Positions 7,536-14,911 of a DNA stretch of 25,431 nucleotides are shown here, piece after piece (positions within the stretch are counted from its first letter, which is position 1; every line of letters starts with the position of its first letter). This DNA comes from DATLAN01 sp035527455 (GTDB lineage: Bacteria > Planctomycetota > Planctomycetia > Pirellulales > Thermoguttaceae), in contig DATLAN010000372.1 of assembly GCA_035527455.1 (NCBI GenBank), positions 1 through 25,431 on the forward strand. The letters are read 5' to 3'. The notes under the pieces were generated by a model. That model saw only the letters and a list, made by a program, of their open reading frames with translations, had not been told where the DNA came from and did no database searches. The position numbers and the translations under genes were made by a program.

Positions 7536-8435
7536 CTACGTGTACAACGTTCCCGTGTTGATCACCGGCTGCACTTCCGCCTCGCCGCAGAGCACGACCA
7601 GGAGATTGCTGACCATGGCCGCCTTGCGTTCCTCGTCGAGGTGGACGACTTCCTTCTCGGCCAGGTCGGCCAGCGCCATCTGGACCATGCTGACCGCCCC
7701 GTGGACGATCTTCTGTCGGGCGTCGATGATCGCCTCGGCCTGTTGGCGGCGGAGCATCGCGCCGGCGATCTCGGGCGCGTAGGCCAGGTGCGTCAGCCGG
7801 GCTTCCTCGACCAGCACGCCCGCCTTGGCCAACCGCTCCTGGAGTTCCTTCCGCAAGGTCTCGGAAACGTCCTCCACGCCGCTACGGAGCGTCGTTTCGC
7901 CCTCCTCGCCGTGGTCGTAAGCGTAGCAGTTGGCCAGGTGCCGCACGGCCGATTCGCTTTGCACCTCGACGTACTCGGCGTAGTCCTCCACGTCGAAACA
8001 GGCCTGGGCCGTGTCCTGAATCCGCCAGACCACGACCACCGCGATCTCGATCGGATTCCCCCGCTTGTCGTTGACCTTGAGCTTCTCGCCGTTGAGGTTC
8101 CGCGAGCGGAGCGAGATGCGGCGTTTGGTGTTCAACGGGTTGGTCCAATAGAAGCCGCTTTCGCGAACCGTCCCCCGATACGATCCGAACAGGATCAGCA
8201 CCCGGCCCTGGTTCGGCTGCAAGGTGAAATGTCCGAAGCAAGAGAAGAGTGCCAGGCCGAAAACGAGCAGGTTTCCCACCAGGAGATAGAAATTGGGAAG
8301 ATGCCGTGTTTTCTCGGCCTCGACGGCCGAGAAGATGAAGGCGACCAACAGGCCGGCCGCCAGGAAGAACAGGGCAATGTTGACCACCAACATCGGCCAA
8401 CCACCCAACACGCGGATTTCTCTCTCGCGGTTCAT
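7536..8435 (-). CDS. SPFH/band 7 domain membrane protein
   Basis: 299 residues. Two hydrophobic helices lie at about 12-36 and 48-69. The SPFH/prohibitin-homology domain follows, about 70-270 (QGRVLILFGSYRGTVRESGF, IEIAVVVVWRIQD, YVEVQSESAVRHLA, LTHLAYAPEIAGAMLRRQQA). Such proteins oligomerise on membranes and act as scaffolds or protease regulators. This one resembles the short bacterial 'slipin-like' group paired with Arc-type regulators. The ATG at 8435 has GGAGG seven bases upstream. The promoter at 8480-8508 gives a leader of about 38 bases. First gene of a two-gene operon with the ribbon-helix-helix protein. Confidence 0.9.
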   Translation of the reverse strand: MNREREIRVLGGWPMLVVNIALFFLAAGLLVAFIFSAVEAEKTRHLPNFYLLVGNLLVFGLALFSCFGHFTLQPNQGRVLILFGSYRGTVRESGFYWTNPLNTKRRISLRSRNLNGEKLKVNDKRGNPIEIAVVVVWRIQDTAQACFDVEDYAEYVEVQSESAVRHLANCYAYDHGEEGETTLRSGVEDVSETLRKELQERLAKAGVLVEEARLTHLAYAPEIAGAMLRRQQAEAIIDARQKIVHGAVSMVQMALADLAEKEVVHLDEERKAAMVSNLLVVLCGEAEVQPVINTGTLYT

Positions 8436-8457
8436 CGCAACGCCTCCACTGGACCAT

Positions 8458-8496
8458 GTGATAGCGCGAAACTATCACTATGATATCATAGTGATA
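8458..8496. promoter_or_regulatory. Operator array of three GTGATA half-sites
   Basis: 8473-8496 is a perfect 24-base palindrome with GTGATA-type ends and a GATATC centre. A further GTGATAG at 8458-8464 pairs with CTATCAC at 8472-8478 across seven bases. Three half-sites therefore lie in alternating orientation over the start of the SPFH promoter. Short repeated half-sites suit a ribbon-helix-helix repressor. Confidence 0.8.
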
Positions 8497-8508
8497 TGAG
8501 TATGTCAA
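8480..8508 (-). promoter_or_regulatory. Sigma70-type promoter of the SPFH operon
   Basis: TTGACA (8508-8503), a 17-base spacer, then TATCAT (8485-8480). The expected start is near 8473, about 38 bases before the ATG. The spacer and -10 box lie inside the palindrome 8473-8496, so protein bound there would block polymerase. Confidence 0.75.
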
Positions 8509-8551
8509 GCGAGTTTTCGCAAAGAATCGCAAGACTTTTTGCGGAAAGAGG

Positions 8552-9574
8552 TTACGTCGATCGAGGGGCATCCGCCGGCAGGCAGCAATCGGCCGGACAG
8601 ACATCCGGAAACGGGCCATACGTCCCCAAGGCAAGCCGAAGGGGATTCTCTTGCATCCGCTCGACGATCAACTCGCGAATCATCTGCACCAGTCGCGGAT
8701 GCGACCCGACCACCGCCGCGCGAACCATGTTCAGGCCCAACTCCTCGCACACGGACCGGGTTTCGACGTCCAGGTCGTAGACGATCTCCATGTTCTCGGC
8801 GAGAAAGCCCACCGGCACGACCACCACGTCGGCGCCCGGGGACTGCCGGCTCAATTCGCGAAGGTAGTCGCGCACATCGGGCTCCAGCCACGGTTGCGAC
8901 GGCGGCCCGCTGCGGCTCTGGTAGACCAGCCGCCAATCGGATCGCCCCACGCGCTTGGAAATCAGCCGGCACGATTCCTGCAACTGTTGCTCGTAATCAC
9001 AGTTGGCAGCCATCGACGCCGGGAGGCTATGCGCCGTGTAGACGAGACTGGCCGCGGAGCGATGCTCGGGCGGAATCTCCTCCAGCGCGGCGGCCACGCG
9101 CTGGGCCATCGGTTCGATGAAGCCCGGGTGGTTGTAGAAGACCCGCAGCTTGTCGATTTTCGGTGCGTCGGCGCCGACTTCCTCTCGGGCGAGTTCGATG
9201 GCTTCGAGGTACTGCCGGCAAGTGGAATAGGAGCTGAAAGCCGAAGTGACCAGCGCCACCGCCCGACGGACCCCGTCTTCGGCCATTTGCCGGACCGTGT
9301 CGGCCAGCAGGGGATGCCAGCAGCGGTTTCCCCAGTAGACCGGCAAGGCGGGGCCGTGGGCGTTCAGTTCGCCCACCAGCGCGGCCAGCAAGGCCCGATT
9401 CTGCGCGTTGATCGGGCTTACGCCGCCGAAGAGTTCATAGTGCCCGGCTACCGCCAGCAGCCGTTCGCGCGGCACCCTCTTGCCGCGGACGACGTTCTCC
9501 AAGAAAGGGAGCACGTCTTCCGGTCGCTCCGGACCACCGTAAGAGACCAGCAAGACGGCATCGTAAGAAGCCAT
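8552..9574 (-). CDS. hemH: Ferrochelatase (possibly coproporphyrin type)
   Basis: 340 residues. It inserts Fe(II) into a porphyrin, at or near the end of haem synthesis. Conserved features are LLVSYGGP at the N-terminus, GGVSPIN (50-56), TSAFSSYSTCRQY (110-122), catalytic His182 (YTAHSLP), YQSRSGPPSQPWLEPDV (218-234) and Glu263 (AENMEIVYDLD). The SSYSTCRQY and SRSGPP.PWLEPDV segments recall actinobacterial enzymes that use coproporphyrin, so the product may be coprohaem. Three cysteines near the C-terminus (C326, C330, C331) could help bind an iron-sulfur cluster. The ATG at 9574 is six bases after the 3' end of tRNA-Glu on the same strand, with no Shine-Dalgarno. No earlier start is possible without reading into the tRNA. 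Confidence 0.93.
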   Translation of the reverse strand: MASYDAVLLVSYGGPERPEDVLPFLENVVRGKRVPRERLLAVAGHYELFGGVSPINAQNRALLAALVGELNAHGPALPVYWGNRCWHPLLADTVRQMAEDGVRRAVALVTSAFSSYSTCRQYLEAIELAREEVGADAPKIDKLRVFYNHPGFIEPMAQRVAAALEEIPPEHRSAASLVYTAHSLPASMAANCDYEQQLQESCRLISKRVGRSDWRLVYQSRSGPPSQPWLEPDVRDYLRELSRQSPGADVVVVPVGFLAENMEIVYDLDVETRSVCEELGLNMVRAAVVGSHPRLVQMIRELIVERMQENPLRLALGTYGPFPDVCPADCCLPADAPRST

Positions 9575-9580
9575 GAGAAG

Positions 9581-9654
9581 TGACCCCGACGGGATTTGAA
9601 CCCGTGCTGCAGGCTTGAAAGGCCTGTGTCCTAACCTGGCTAGACGACGGGGCC
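9581..9654 (-). tRNA. tRNA-Glu (anticodon UUC)
   Basis: 74 bases on the minus strand. The acceptor arm GGCCCCG pairs with CGGGGTC (one G-U) and A73 is the discriminator. The anticodon stem CAGGC/GCCTG encloses the loop CTTTCAA with anticodon TTC, and the T arm reads CGGGTTCAAATCCCG. CCA is not encoded. The next gene on the strand, hemH, begins six bases after the 3' end. Confidence 0.97.
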
Positions 9655-9686
9655 GCCGGCTCCATCAAGCGGGAGCCAAGATAATC

Positions 9687-9716
9687 TGTATACCCGGCCG
9701 GCAGAGGGTCCGTCAA
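9687..9716 (-). promoter_or_regulatory. Promoter of tRNA-Glu (and probably hemH)
   Basis: TTGACG (9716-9711), an 18-base spacer and TATACA (9692-9687). Initiation near 9680 would leave a leader of about 25 bases before the tRNA. No separate promoter can fit between the tRNA and hemH. Confidence 0.55.
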
Positions 9717-9844
9717 GGGGTGCTTGCGCAAAAGTCGACCGGCGGGCAGACCGGTAGCCCCGTCATGAGCATCGAGAACCGGGTCGAGAGAAGAGGCGGA
9801 AAGCGGGGAGGCGTCGAGGCCGGTTGGCCGACGAAAAGAGCAGT

Positions 9845-10096
9845 CTATGCGTCGCCGCTCGTCTCAGCAGCGTCAGCTTGGCTTGGTTCAGCGGCGTCCG
9901 TCTTACTTGCGGCCTTGTTCTTCGCAGCAAGCTCGTTGCGGTGGATCGCGTCGAAAACTTCGCGCCGGTGGACTGGGACTTCCTTCGGGGCCTCCACCCC
10001 CAGGCGGACCTTATCTCCTCGGATCTCCACGACCACGATCGTAATGTCATCGTTGATGACAATACTTTCGTTCTTTTTCCTTGACAGTACCAACAT
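9845..10096 (-). CDS. csrA: CsrA translational regulator, extended C-terminus
   Basis: 83 residues. The first 55 are typical CsrA: MLVLSRKKNESIVINDDI, then VVEIRGDKVRLGVEAPKEVPVHR. An Ala/Lys/Asp/Glu-rich tail of about 25 residues follows and is probably disordered. CsrA dimers bind GGA motifs in mRNA leaders and change translation or stability. The ATG at 10096 was chosen over the frame from 10138 because it gives the exact conserved N-terminus and has AAGGAATG just upstream. The leader has GGA at 10104-10106, 10127-10129 and 10134-10136 (minus strand), one overlapping the ribosome binding site, so autoregulation is possible. In many bacteria csrA lies next to fliW or flagellar genes; here it stands alone. 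Confidence 0.95.
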   Translation of the reverse strand: MLVLSRKKNESIVINDDITIVVVEIRGDKVRLGVEAPKEVPVHRREVFDAIHRNELAAKNKAASKTDAAEPSQADAAETSGDA

Positions 10097-10189
10097 GTTA
10101 CATTCCTTCGCCCTCTTGCCAGGACTTCCTAATTCCACACCCTGTCAGGAACAGGTGGGGTGCGAGCGCATAGGAATCGCCTTCTCTTT

Positions 10190-10217
10190 ACGATACGCTC
10201 GATTCGGGCGAAGTCAA
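10190..10217 (-). promoter_or_regulatory. Candidate csrA promoter
   Basis: TTGACT (10217-10212), a 16-base spacer and TATCGT (10195-10190). This gives a leader of about 87 bases with a small hairpin at 10141-10155 (CCTGT / ACAGG). Confidence 0.45.
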
Positions 10218-10543
10218 GCAAAAGTCAGTTTCGCCGGTGGGTTTTCGCGGTATTTTTTTCCGATCTTGGCACGCTATTCATATTTCCGACCTGGACCCCT
10301 TGGCCGGAAAACCTTACCCCAATCGGAAGGGGACTGCTGGCAGTGCATGTAAGTCGTTTCTGAAAAGCATGTTACGTATTGCGATTAACGTAGTCGGGTC
10401 AATCTCGTTTGTGAGAGCCCCGTTTGCGATACCCCGCGCTAGTAGGGTTGGCCTCCAAGAAACAACGAGAAAAAACACGAAAGAAATGGGGGATGGCGAT
10501 CAAGTACACCCTGGTGGAAACAACGCCTCGAGGTCCCGCTGAC
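10218..10543. other. Intergenic stretch without a recognisable gene
   Basis: I see no credible coding frame. The stretch separates csrA from the methyltransferase remnant and has locally AT-rich parts (10240-10290 and 10455-10490). Frames that cross it have no recognisable domains. Confidence 0.5.
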
Positions 10544-10734
10544 GGCCCGGCCGCTGCCGCCGGCGGTCTTGGTGACGCCGCGTTCGAAGGTGTAGGAGGC
10601 GCTCGTCGGGATCGGCCGCGGCGGGCTTGGGCTGGCCTCGCTACGTCGCACAGATCGAGGAAATGCTGCTGGCAGGCGCTCCGCTCGGAGAGATTCGCCC
10701 GCTTCCACTTCGTGATGAACTCTTGCGGCGTCAT
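10544..10734 (-). pseudogene. Remnant of the N-terminus of a class I DNA methyltransferase (type IIG/IIL-like)
   Basis: From the ATG at 10734 the frame reads MTPQEFITKWKRANLSERSA and CQQHFLDLC, which strongly resembles the start of large single-chain restriction/methylation proteins. Near 10618 the similarity moves to another frame, which reads PTSASYTFERGVTKTAGGSG down to about 10544 and matches the next block of the same family (a YTFE.G..KTGGG.G pattern). After that nothing recognisable remains. The family normally has several hundred residues or more, so this is a frameshifted fragment of about 65 codons. It suggests that a restriction-modification gene was once here and was lost. The family call rests on remembered motifs. 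Confidence 0.6.
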
Positions 10735-10886
10735 CGGTCGTATCCACGCTAGAGAGGAACCGGGGAAACGCCGATTGCAGTAGGTCCGTACGGCGGCGTC
10801 TATGGCGGGGTCGATCGCGATTCCCGGCCGGAAATGGCCGCCGCCGAACCGCGCGGGCCGTCTCGCGACTACTGACGGAGCGCTAG

Positions 10887-11048
10887 CACCAAACGGTTTT
10901 TGACATCGTTGCGGTAAACTTTGGGGTGGCACGCCCTGAGGAACGAAGGGCGTGTTTTCCCGACGTACCACGCCCTTCGTTCCTCAGGGCGTGCCACCCA
11001 CCGTGACATCCCAGACTTGATGCCAAGCCGCCGAAAAACCGTTGGGTG
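10887..11048. repeat. Nested inverted repeats around palindrome copy 2
   Basis: 10887-10901 (CACCAAACGGTTTTT) matches the reverse complement of 11034-11048 at 14 of 15 positions. The arms enclose the perfect hairpin at 10924-10999. The right arm ends at the base next to the stop codon of the RND transporter gene (11049). Confidence 0.75.
10924..10999. repeat. Perfect 31-bp palindromic repeat, copy 2
   Basis: 10924-10954 and 10969-10999 are exact inverted copies around a 14-base loop. The arms are identical to those of 7224-7300, but the loop is unrelated. The element lies 49 bases downstream of the transporter gene. Confidence 0.95.
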
Positions 11049-13667
11049 TTACGACGCCCGGCTCGAGCTGCGCGTGGGCTTGCGGTGCGGCGGGTGTTGG
11101 ATGGGCACGGCGATGCACCGGCCGTCGGAATCGTCTTCGGATGGTTCGTCCGGCGGAGGTTCGCGGTCGAGATCTTCCTGGAAGACTTCCGGCGACTCGT
11201 CAGGGTGTTCCTCCTTTTTCGCGCTGCGGAAGAATCGGCCGATGGGGCCGGAGAGCAGCGCCGGCAGGAAGATCAGATCGCCGATCAACGCGGCACCCAG
11301 CAGCGCGAGCATCAGGTAACCGAACCGCTGGGTGGGCGTAAAGCTGCTGAAGGCGAACACGGCCAGCCCCATGCCGCCGATCAGCGTGGTCTGCGACATG
11401 GCCGTGGCGCACCGCTGGTACGCCCAGGTAACGGCCCCTTTGCGGCTGCGTCCTTCGGCCATGCCTTGGCGGAACCAGGTCAGGTAGTGGATCGTGTCGT
11501 CGACGGCCACGCCCAACGCCACGCTGGCGGTCATCATCGAGCCGACGTCGACCAGAATCCCCAGCCAGCCCATCACACCGAAGATGACCACCACGGGGAA
11601 CAGGTTGGGGACCATGGCCAGCAGGCCGGCCATGAAGCTTCCCACGACCATGACGACCACCGCGCGGATCTTTCCTCCGATCCCGCGTGCCTCCGACCAG
11701 TTCAGGGGGCTCCGCAACACGAACATCATCACCAACGCGATCAGCACGAAAGCCAGTTGCAGACTCTGGAACAGTCCCTTGAGCAACTCGGTCTGGGCCT
11801 TGTAGATCAGCGGGACCAGCCCGGTATAGGTGACCGACAGGCCTTCCCATCCGGCGCGCTGGTAGGCTTCGATCACCGGATCGACCTTGTGTTTCAGGTC
11901 TTCGACGAAGTGGGCGTAGTTGACGTCTCCCAACGCCTCCACCCGGGCGCTGACGCGCCAGAGTTCCTCGTTGGTTGTCTCGTCGAACACGAGATACTGG
12001 CGCATTTCATCGAGCAGGAAGGGGTGCTCCTGGAGTATGTCGTTGGTGACGCGATCGCGGGTGCCTTTGACCAATCGCCCGAAAAGTCCGCCTTGACTCT
12101 GCGGGGACTCGATGTCGGGCATGAAGGTGGCCGGCGAGAGGGCCCCGCCCACTTGGGGCTTGAGGCTCTCCACGGCCAGTTCGACCCGCCGGGCCAAACG
12201 CATGCGTTCCACTTGCGTCAGGCGGCATTTGTCGTTGTCGATGCGGATCACCACTTCCATGGGAACCAGCGGGCCGAGGTGCTCCTCCAGCCAGGCGTAG
12301 TGGCCGATGATCTCGGCGTCGTCCGAGAAGAGCTTCATCAGCTTGACCGAAGTCTGGATTCGCGTGGCACCCACGGCGAAAAAGACCATCAGCGCCACGC
12401 AACCGGCCGCGACCCAGCCGTTGCGGCGGGTGATGAAGCTGCCGATCGCCAGCCAGAATCGCAGGAACACCGTGTCTTCCTCGCCGTTGCGGCGTCCCCC
12501 GTTACCGGCCGTGGCCTCGATCCGGGCGTCGGCGTATCGGACCAAGGCAGGAATGCGGACGAATCGCGCCACCAACGCCCGGTTGATCTTTCCCATCACG
12601 CGGAAATATTGGAGCAGGGCGGGCAACAGCAGGAAGACGAATCCCAAGGAGGCCAACACGCCCAAGGCCGCGTAGAGTCCGAAATTGCGGATCGGGATCA
12701 GATCGCTCTTCAACAGCGAGCCGAGCCCGATGGCGGTGGTGATGGCGGCCACGGTGCAGGGCCGCCAGCCGTGTTGCAGGGCCCGATCGGCGGCCCCGGC
12801 CAGCCCGCCCTCGCGGACGGCGTCATGATAGTAGTTGACGATGTGGATCGCCCCGGAAATCGCCAGCACGTAGACCAGCGACGGCATCGACATCAAGATG
12901 GCGTCGACGATCCCTCCGCTGAAGAAAACGATGGCCATGCCCGTCCCGGCGGACAACAGCGCACAGACGAACACGATGTTGGTCAGCCGGATGCTGCGGA
13001 AGCAGAGCCAGGAGACTCCCAGACCGACCGCCAGCGACAGGAACGCCAACCGGATCAAGGTCCGCTCGCCTTCGTAGTCGATCGCGGCGTTGTCCACGGG
13101 CGGACCGCCCAAGCGGATCTCGTCGCGCGACACGGCACATTCTTCGGCCGTGGCGCGAATCTTCTCCAACACGTCGCGGAGTTCCCGGCCGTGGTAAGTG
13201 TCGTTGAGCGTGACGACCAGGCAGGTATTACGGTCTCCGTCTTCCCGCTCCTTGCCGATCAGCGATTCCTCGAACCGCTCGAGAATCTCTTCGCGGGGGT
13301 AGCCTCGGATTTCCAGCTTCTCGACCAACGTGAGGCCGCTGACCACCTCCTTGAAATACTGCGGCTCCTCGGACGACCGTTTTGCGTCCTGCGGCGGCGT
13401 CAGCTTCTTGGTCAGCAGCCTCAGCTTCGAGTCCTTGTCTTCGAGCGTGCAGCCTTCCCAACTGATCAGCACGAACTGCTCGTGGGGGAAATGTTCCTCG
13501 AACCACTGGTGATCCTTGGTCTCGTCGAAGCCCTCGGGCAGCCACTTCTTGACGTCGTTCTTGTTGCTGAGCACCGCCCGGCGCGTGCCCATCCAGATCA
13601 GCGGCAACATGAACGTCACCACCATCAAGACGGTGAAGCTGCGGCGGGCAAAGAAGGAAGGTTTCAT
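11049..13667 (-). CDS. RND/MMPL family exporter
   Basis: 872 residues from the ATG at 13667. The layout is that of the RND superfamily. TM1 is near residues 11-27, followed by a large external loop to about 215 and a bundle of five helices (about 220-370). A second half repeats the pattern, with TM7 near 410, a second loop and five final helices. The motif ALGVAVDDTIHYLTWF in the second half is typical of the proton-relay helix in MMPL and Patched-like members. It probably uses the proton gradient to move lipids or hydrophobic compounds across the inner membrane. The frame is open from a GTG at 13745; 13667 was preferred because the preceding residues are basic and low in complexity. There is no clear Shine-Dalgarno at either site. 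No adaptor or outer-membrane partner is adjacent. Confidence 0.88.
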   Translation of the reverse strand: MKPSFFARRSFTVLMVVTFMLPLIWMGTRRAVLSNKNDVKKWLPEGFDETKDHQWFEEHFPHEQFVLISWEGCTLEDKDSKLRLLTKKLTPPQDAKRSSEEPQYFKEVVSGLTLVEKLEIRGYPREEILERFEESLIGKEREDGDRNTCLVVTLNDTYHGRELRDVLEKIRATAEECAVSRDEIRLGGPPVDNAAIDYEGERTLIRLAFLSLAVGLGVSWLCFRSIRLTNIVFVCALLSAGTGMAIVFFSGGIVDAILMSMPSLVYVLAISGAIHIVNYYHDAVREGGLAGAADRALQHGWRPCTVAAITTAIGLGSLLKSDLIPIRNFGLYAALGVLASLGFVFLLLPALLQYFRVMGKINRALVARFVRIPALVRYADARIEATAGNGGRRNGEEDTVFLRFWLAIGSFITRRNGWVAAGCVALMVFFAVGATRIQTSVKLMKLFSDDAEIIGHYAWLEEHLGPLVPMEVVIRIDNDKCRLTQVERMRLARRVELAVESLKPQVGGALSPATFMPDIESPQSQGGLFGRLVKGTRDRVTNDILQEHPFLLDEMRQYLVFDETTNEELWRVSARVEALGDVNYAHFVEDLKHKVDPVIEAYQRAGWEGLSVTYTGLVPLIYKAQTELLKGLFQSLQLAFVLIALVMMFVLRSPLNWSEARGIGGKIRAVVVMVVGSFMAGLLAMVPNLFPVVVIFGVMGWLGILVDVGSMMTASVALGVAVDDTIHYLTWFRQGMAEGRSRKGAVTWAYQRCATAMSQTTLIGGMGLAVFAFSSFTPTQRFGYLMLALLGAALIGDLIFLPALLSGPIGRFFRSAKKEEHPDESPEVFQEDLDREPPPDEPSEDDSDGRCIAVPIQHPPHRKPTRSSSRAS

Positions 13668-13934
13668 CGATCGACCGGCTTGCCGGATGTTGGGGCGAGC
13701 GGATGCGCCGGAGACCGAACGCCGGCGCATATCATCCCGAGCCACGGTATGGTTGGTCCAAGGGGCGCGGCGTGGCGCGGCAAGCCTGTCCGTTCTACGT
13801 GCGTTGCCGAAACCCTGGAAATGCTCGATTCATCTATAATCAAGCTTAATCCGATGCGGCCTCCTCGTCTATCCCGTCATCGACCGATCCGCGATGATTC
13901 CTTCGGCGTAGACAGCACGCTCACCCCGGATTGG

Positions 13935-14285
13935 CTAATCGGCCAGCTTTGCACAAACGGAATGCTTGGGGTTCACAATCTTCGGCGTCCGATTTTCCCG
14001 GAAGAAGATCCTCACGCCTCCGCGTGGTGATATGTAGCCCATATTGATGCTTTTGCGACCGTAGTTCACCTGGACACCCAGGAAACGTTTTGCGAACCAC
14101 CCTATTGCCCCCAGTTTTACACAGGGAGAAATCTCGAATCCGACACGGACTTCGCCAACGGCAGCCAACGGCAGGAATTTCCACGGATTCGGTATTTTCC
14201 TACCGGGAGGTTTCGAGTAGCATCCGCCCTCCTCTTCAGAGACACGGGACTTCTCCCCAAGCGTGCTTGAAGCCTCGCGGGTCAT
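13935..14285 (-). CDS. Small hypothetical protein, doubtful
   Basis: A possible 116-residue product starting at the ATG at 14285 (MTREASSTLGEKSRVSEEEG). The region is lower in GC than its neighbours. The second half looks like plausible beta-rich protein (GEVRVGFEISPCVKLGAIGW, then VNYGRKSINMGYISPRGGV), with no frameshift. I know no family and see no good ribosome binding site. It is divergent from the downstream exported paralogue at 14337. The coherent low-GC composition argues for a gene or a gene remnant; nothing else supports it. Confidence 0.3.
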   Translation of the reverse strand: MTREASSTLGEKSRVSEEEGGCYSKPPGRKIPNPWKFLPLAAVGEVRVGFEISPCVKLGAIGWFAKRFLGVQVNYGRKSINMGYISPRGGVRIFFRENRTPKIVNPKHSVCAKLAD

Positions 14286-14336
14286 TTCGTTTGCGTTCGC
14301 AGCGGTCGAAGACCGCATCGGAAAAGGATCTGTCCA

Positions 14337-14885
14337 ATGGAGCATGTCGGAGTGTTGAAACTCGGGATACTCTGCTTGGCCTGTGCAGGAATGATCCTTC
14401 CCGCCCCGATACTGTCGGCCGCAGTCAACGGCCAGCCGGCCGGCGGACGAGTCGCCGACCCGGTTTCGGCGCTTGTCGACGTGGAATTGAGCGACGGTGG
14501 TTTGTTGTCGGGGCAGGTGATCGAGTCGGCAGGCATGCCGCCGGCGGGAACCCGCGTTTCGGTTCGGCAGATGGGGTTGGAGGTCGCGGCGACGGAAACG
14601 GATCGGACCGGCAACTTCCAGGTTCGCGGCCTTCGCGCCGGACCGTGCGAGATCGTCGCCGGACGGGCCTACGGGACGTTCCGGCTTTGGGCCCCCGACA
14701 CCGCGCCCCCCCTGGCCCGTCGCAGTGCCTTGGTTCTGGCCACCGAGGGACCGATTCGTGCCAACGAGGGCCCGATCGGATACTGGCTGGGAAAGCCCTG
14801 GGTGATCGCCGGGATCGTGGCCGTTGCCGTGGGCGTGCCCGTGGCAATTCACAACCACCGAATCGACCGGATTTCCAGCCCGTGA
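14337..14885 (+). CDS. Exported carboxypeptidase-regulatory-like protein, paralogue 1
   Basis: 182 residues. The signal peptide is about residues 8-28 (LKLGILCLACAGMILPAPIL). A single Ig-like carboxypeptidase regulatory domain lies at about 45-115 (GGLLSGQVIE, TETDRTGNFQVRGLRAGPCE). A hydrophobic segment at about 152-170 is followed by the short tail AIHNHRIDRISSP. The ATG at 14337 has AAGGA eight bases upstream. It is the first of three tandem genes of the same architecture with gaps of 26 and 23 bases, so they probably form an operon. The likely place is the cell envelope, anchored by the C-terminal helix. The role is unknown; such domains usually mediate adhesion or scaffolding. Confidence 0.8.
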   Translation: MEHVGVLKLGILCLACAGMILPAPILSAAVNGQPAGGRVADPVSALVDVELSDGGLLSGQVIESAGMPPAGTRVSVRQMGLEVAATETDRTGNFQVRGLRAGPCEIVAGRAYGTFRLWAPDTAPPLARRSALVLATEGPIRANEGPIGYWLGKPWVIAGIVAVAVGVPVAIHNHRIDRISSP

Positions 14886-14911
14886 ACAACTCCCTGCAAG
14901 GAAAACGTTCC

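Noticed and set aside
7329..8435. Toxin-antitoxin pair
   Set aside because: The ribbon-helix-helix protein resembles an antitoxin, but its partner is a membrane SPFH protein rather than a toxin family member.
8651..9583. Plus-strand frame of 310 codons over ferrochelatase, and similar ones at 6241-7239 and 7533-8483
   Set aside because: All are antisense shadows of well-supported minus-strand genes.
10250..10290. Possible sigma54 promoter at TTGGCACGC near 10266
   Set aside because: The -12 TTGC element is missing and no gene follows on that strand.
10399..10971. Intact 190-codon gene on the minus strand
   Set aside because: Its N-terminus is the palindrome read as protein (FVPQGVPP). Only the part from 10734 is gene-like, and it breaks into another frame.
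11046..14030. A 994-codon plus-strand frame
   Set aside because: It mirrors the RND transporter on the minus strand; its His/Gln/Asp-rich product has no domain or membrane pattern.
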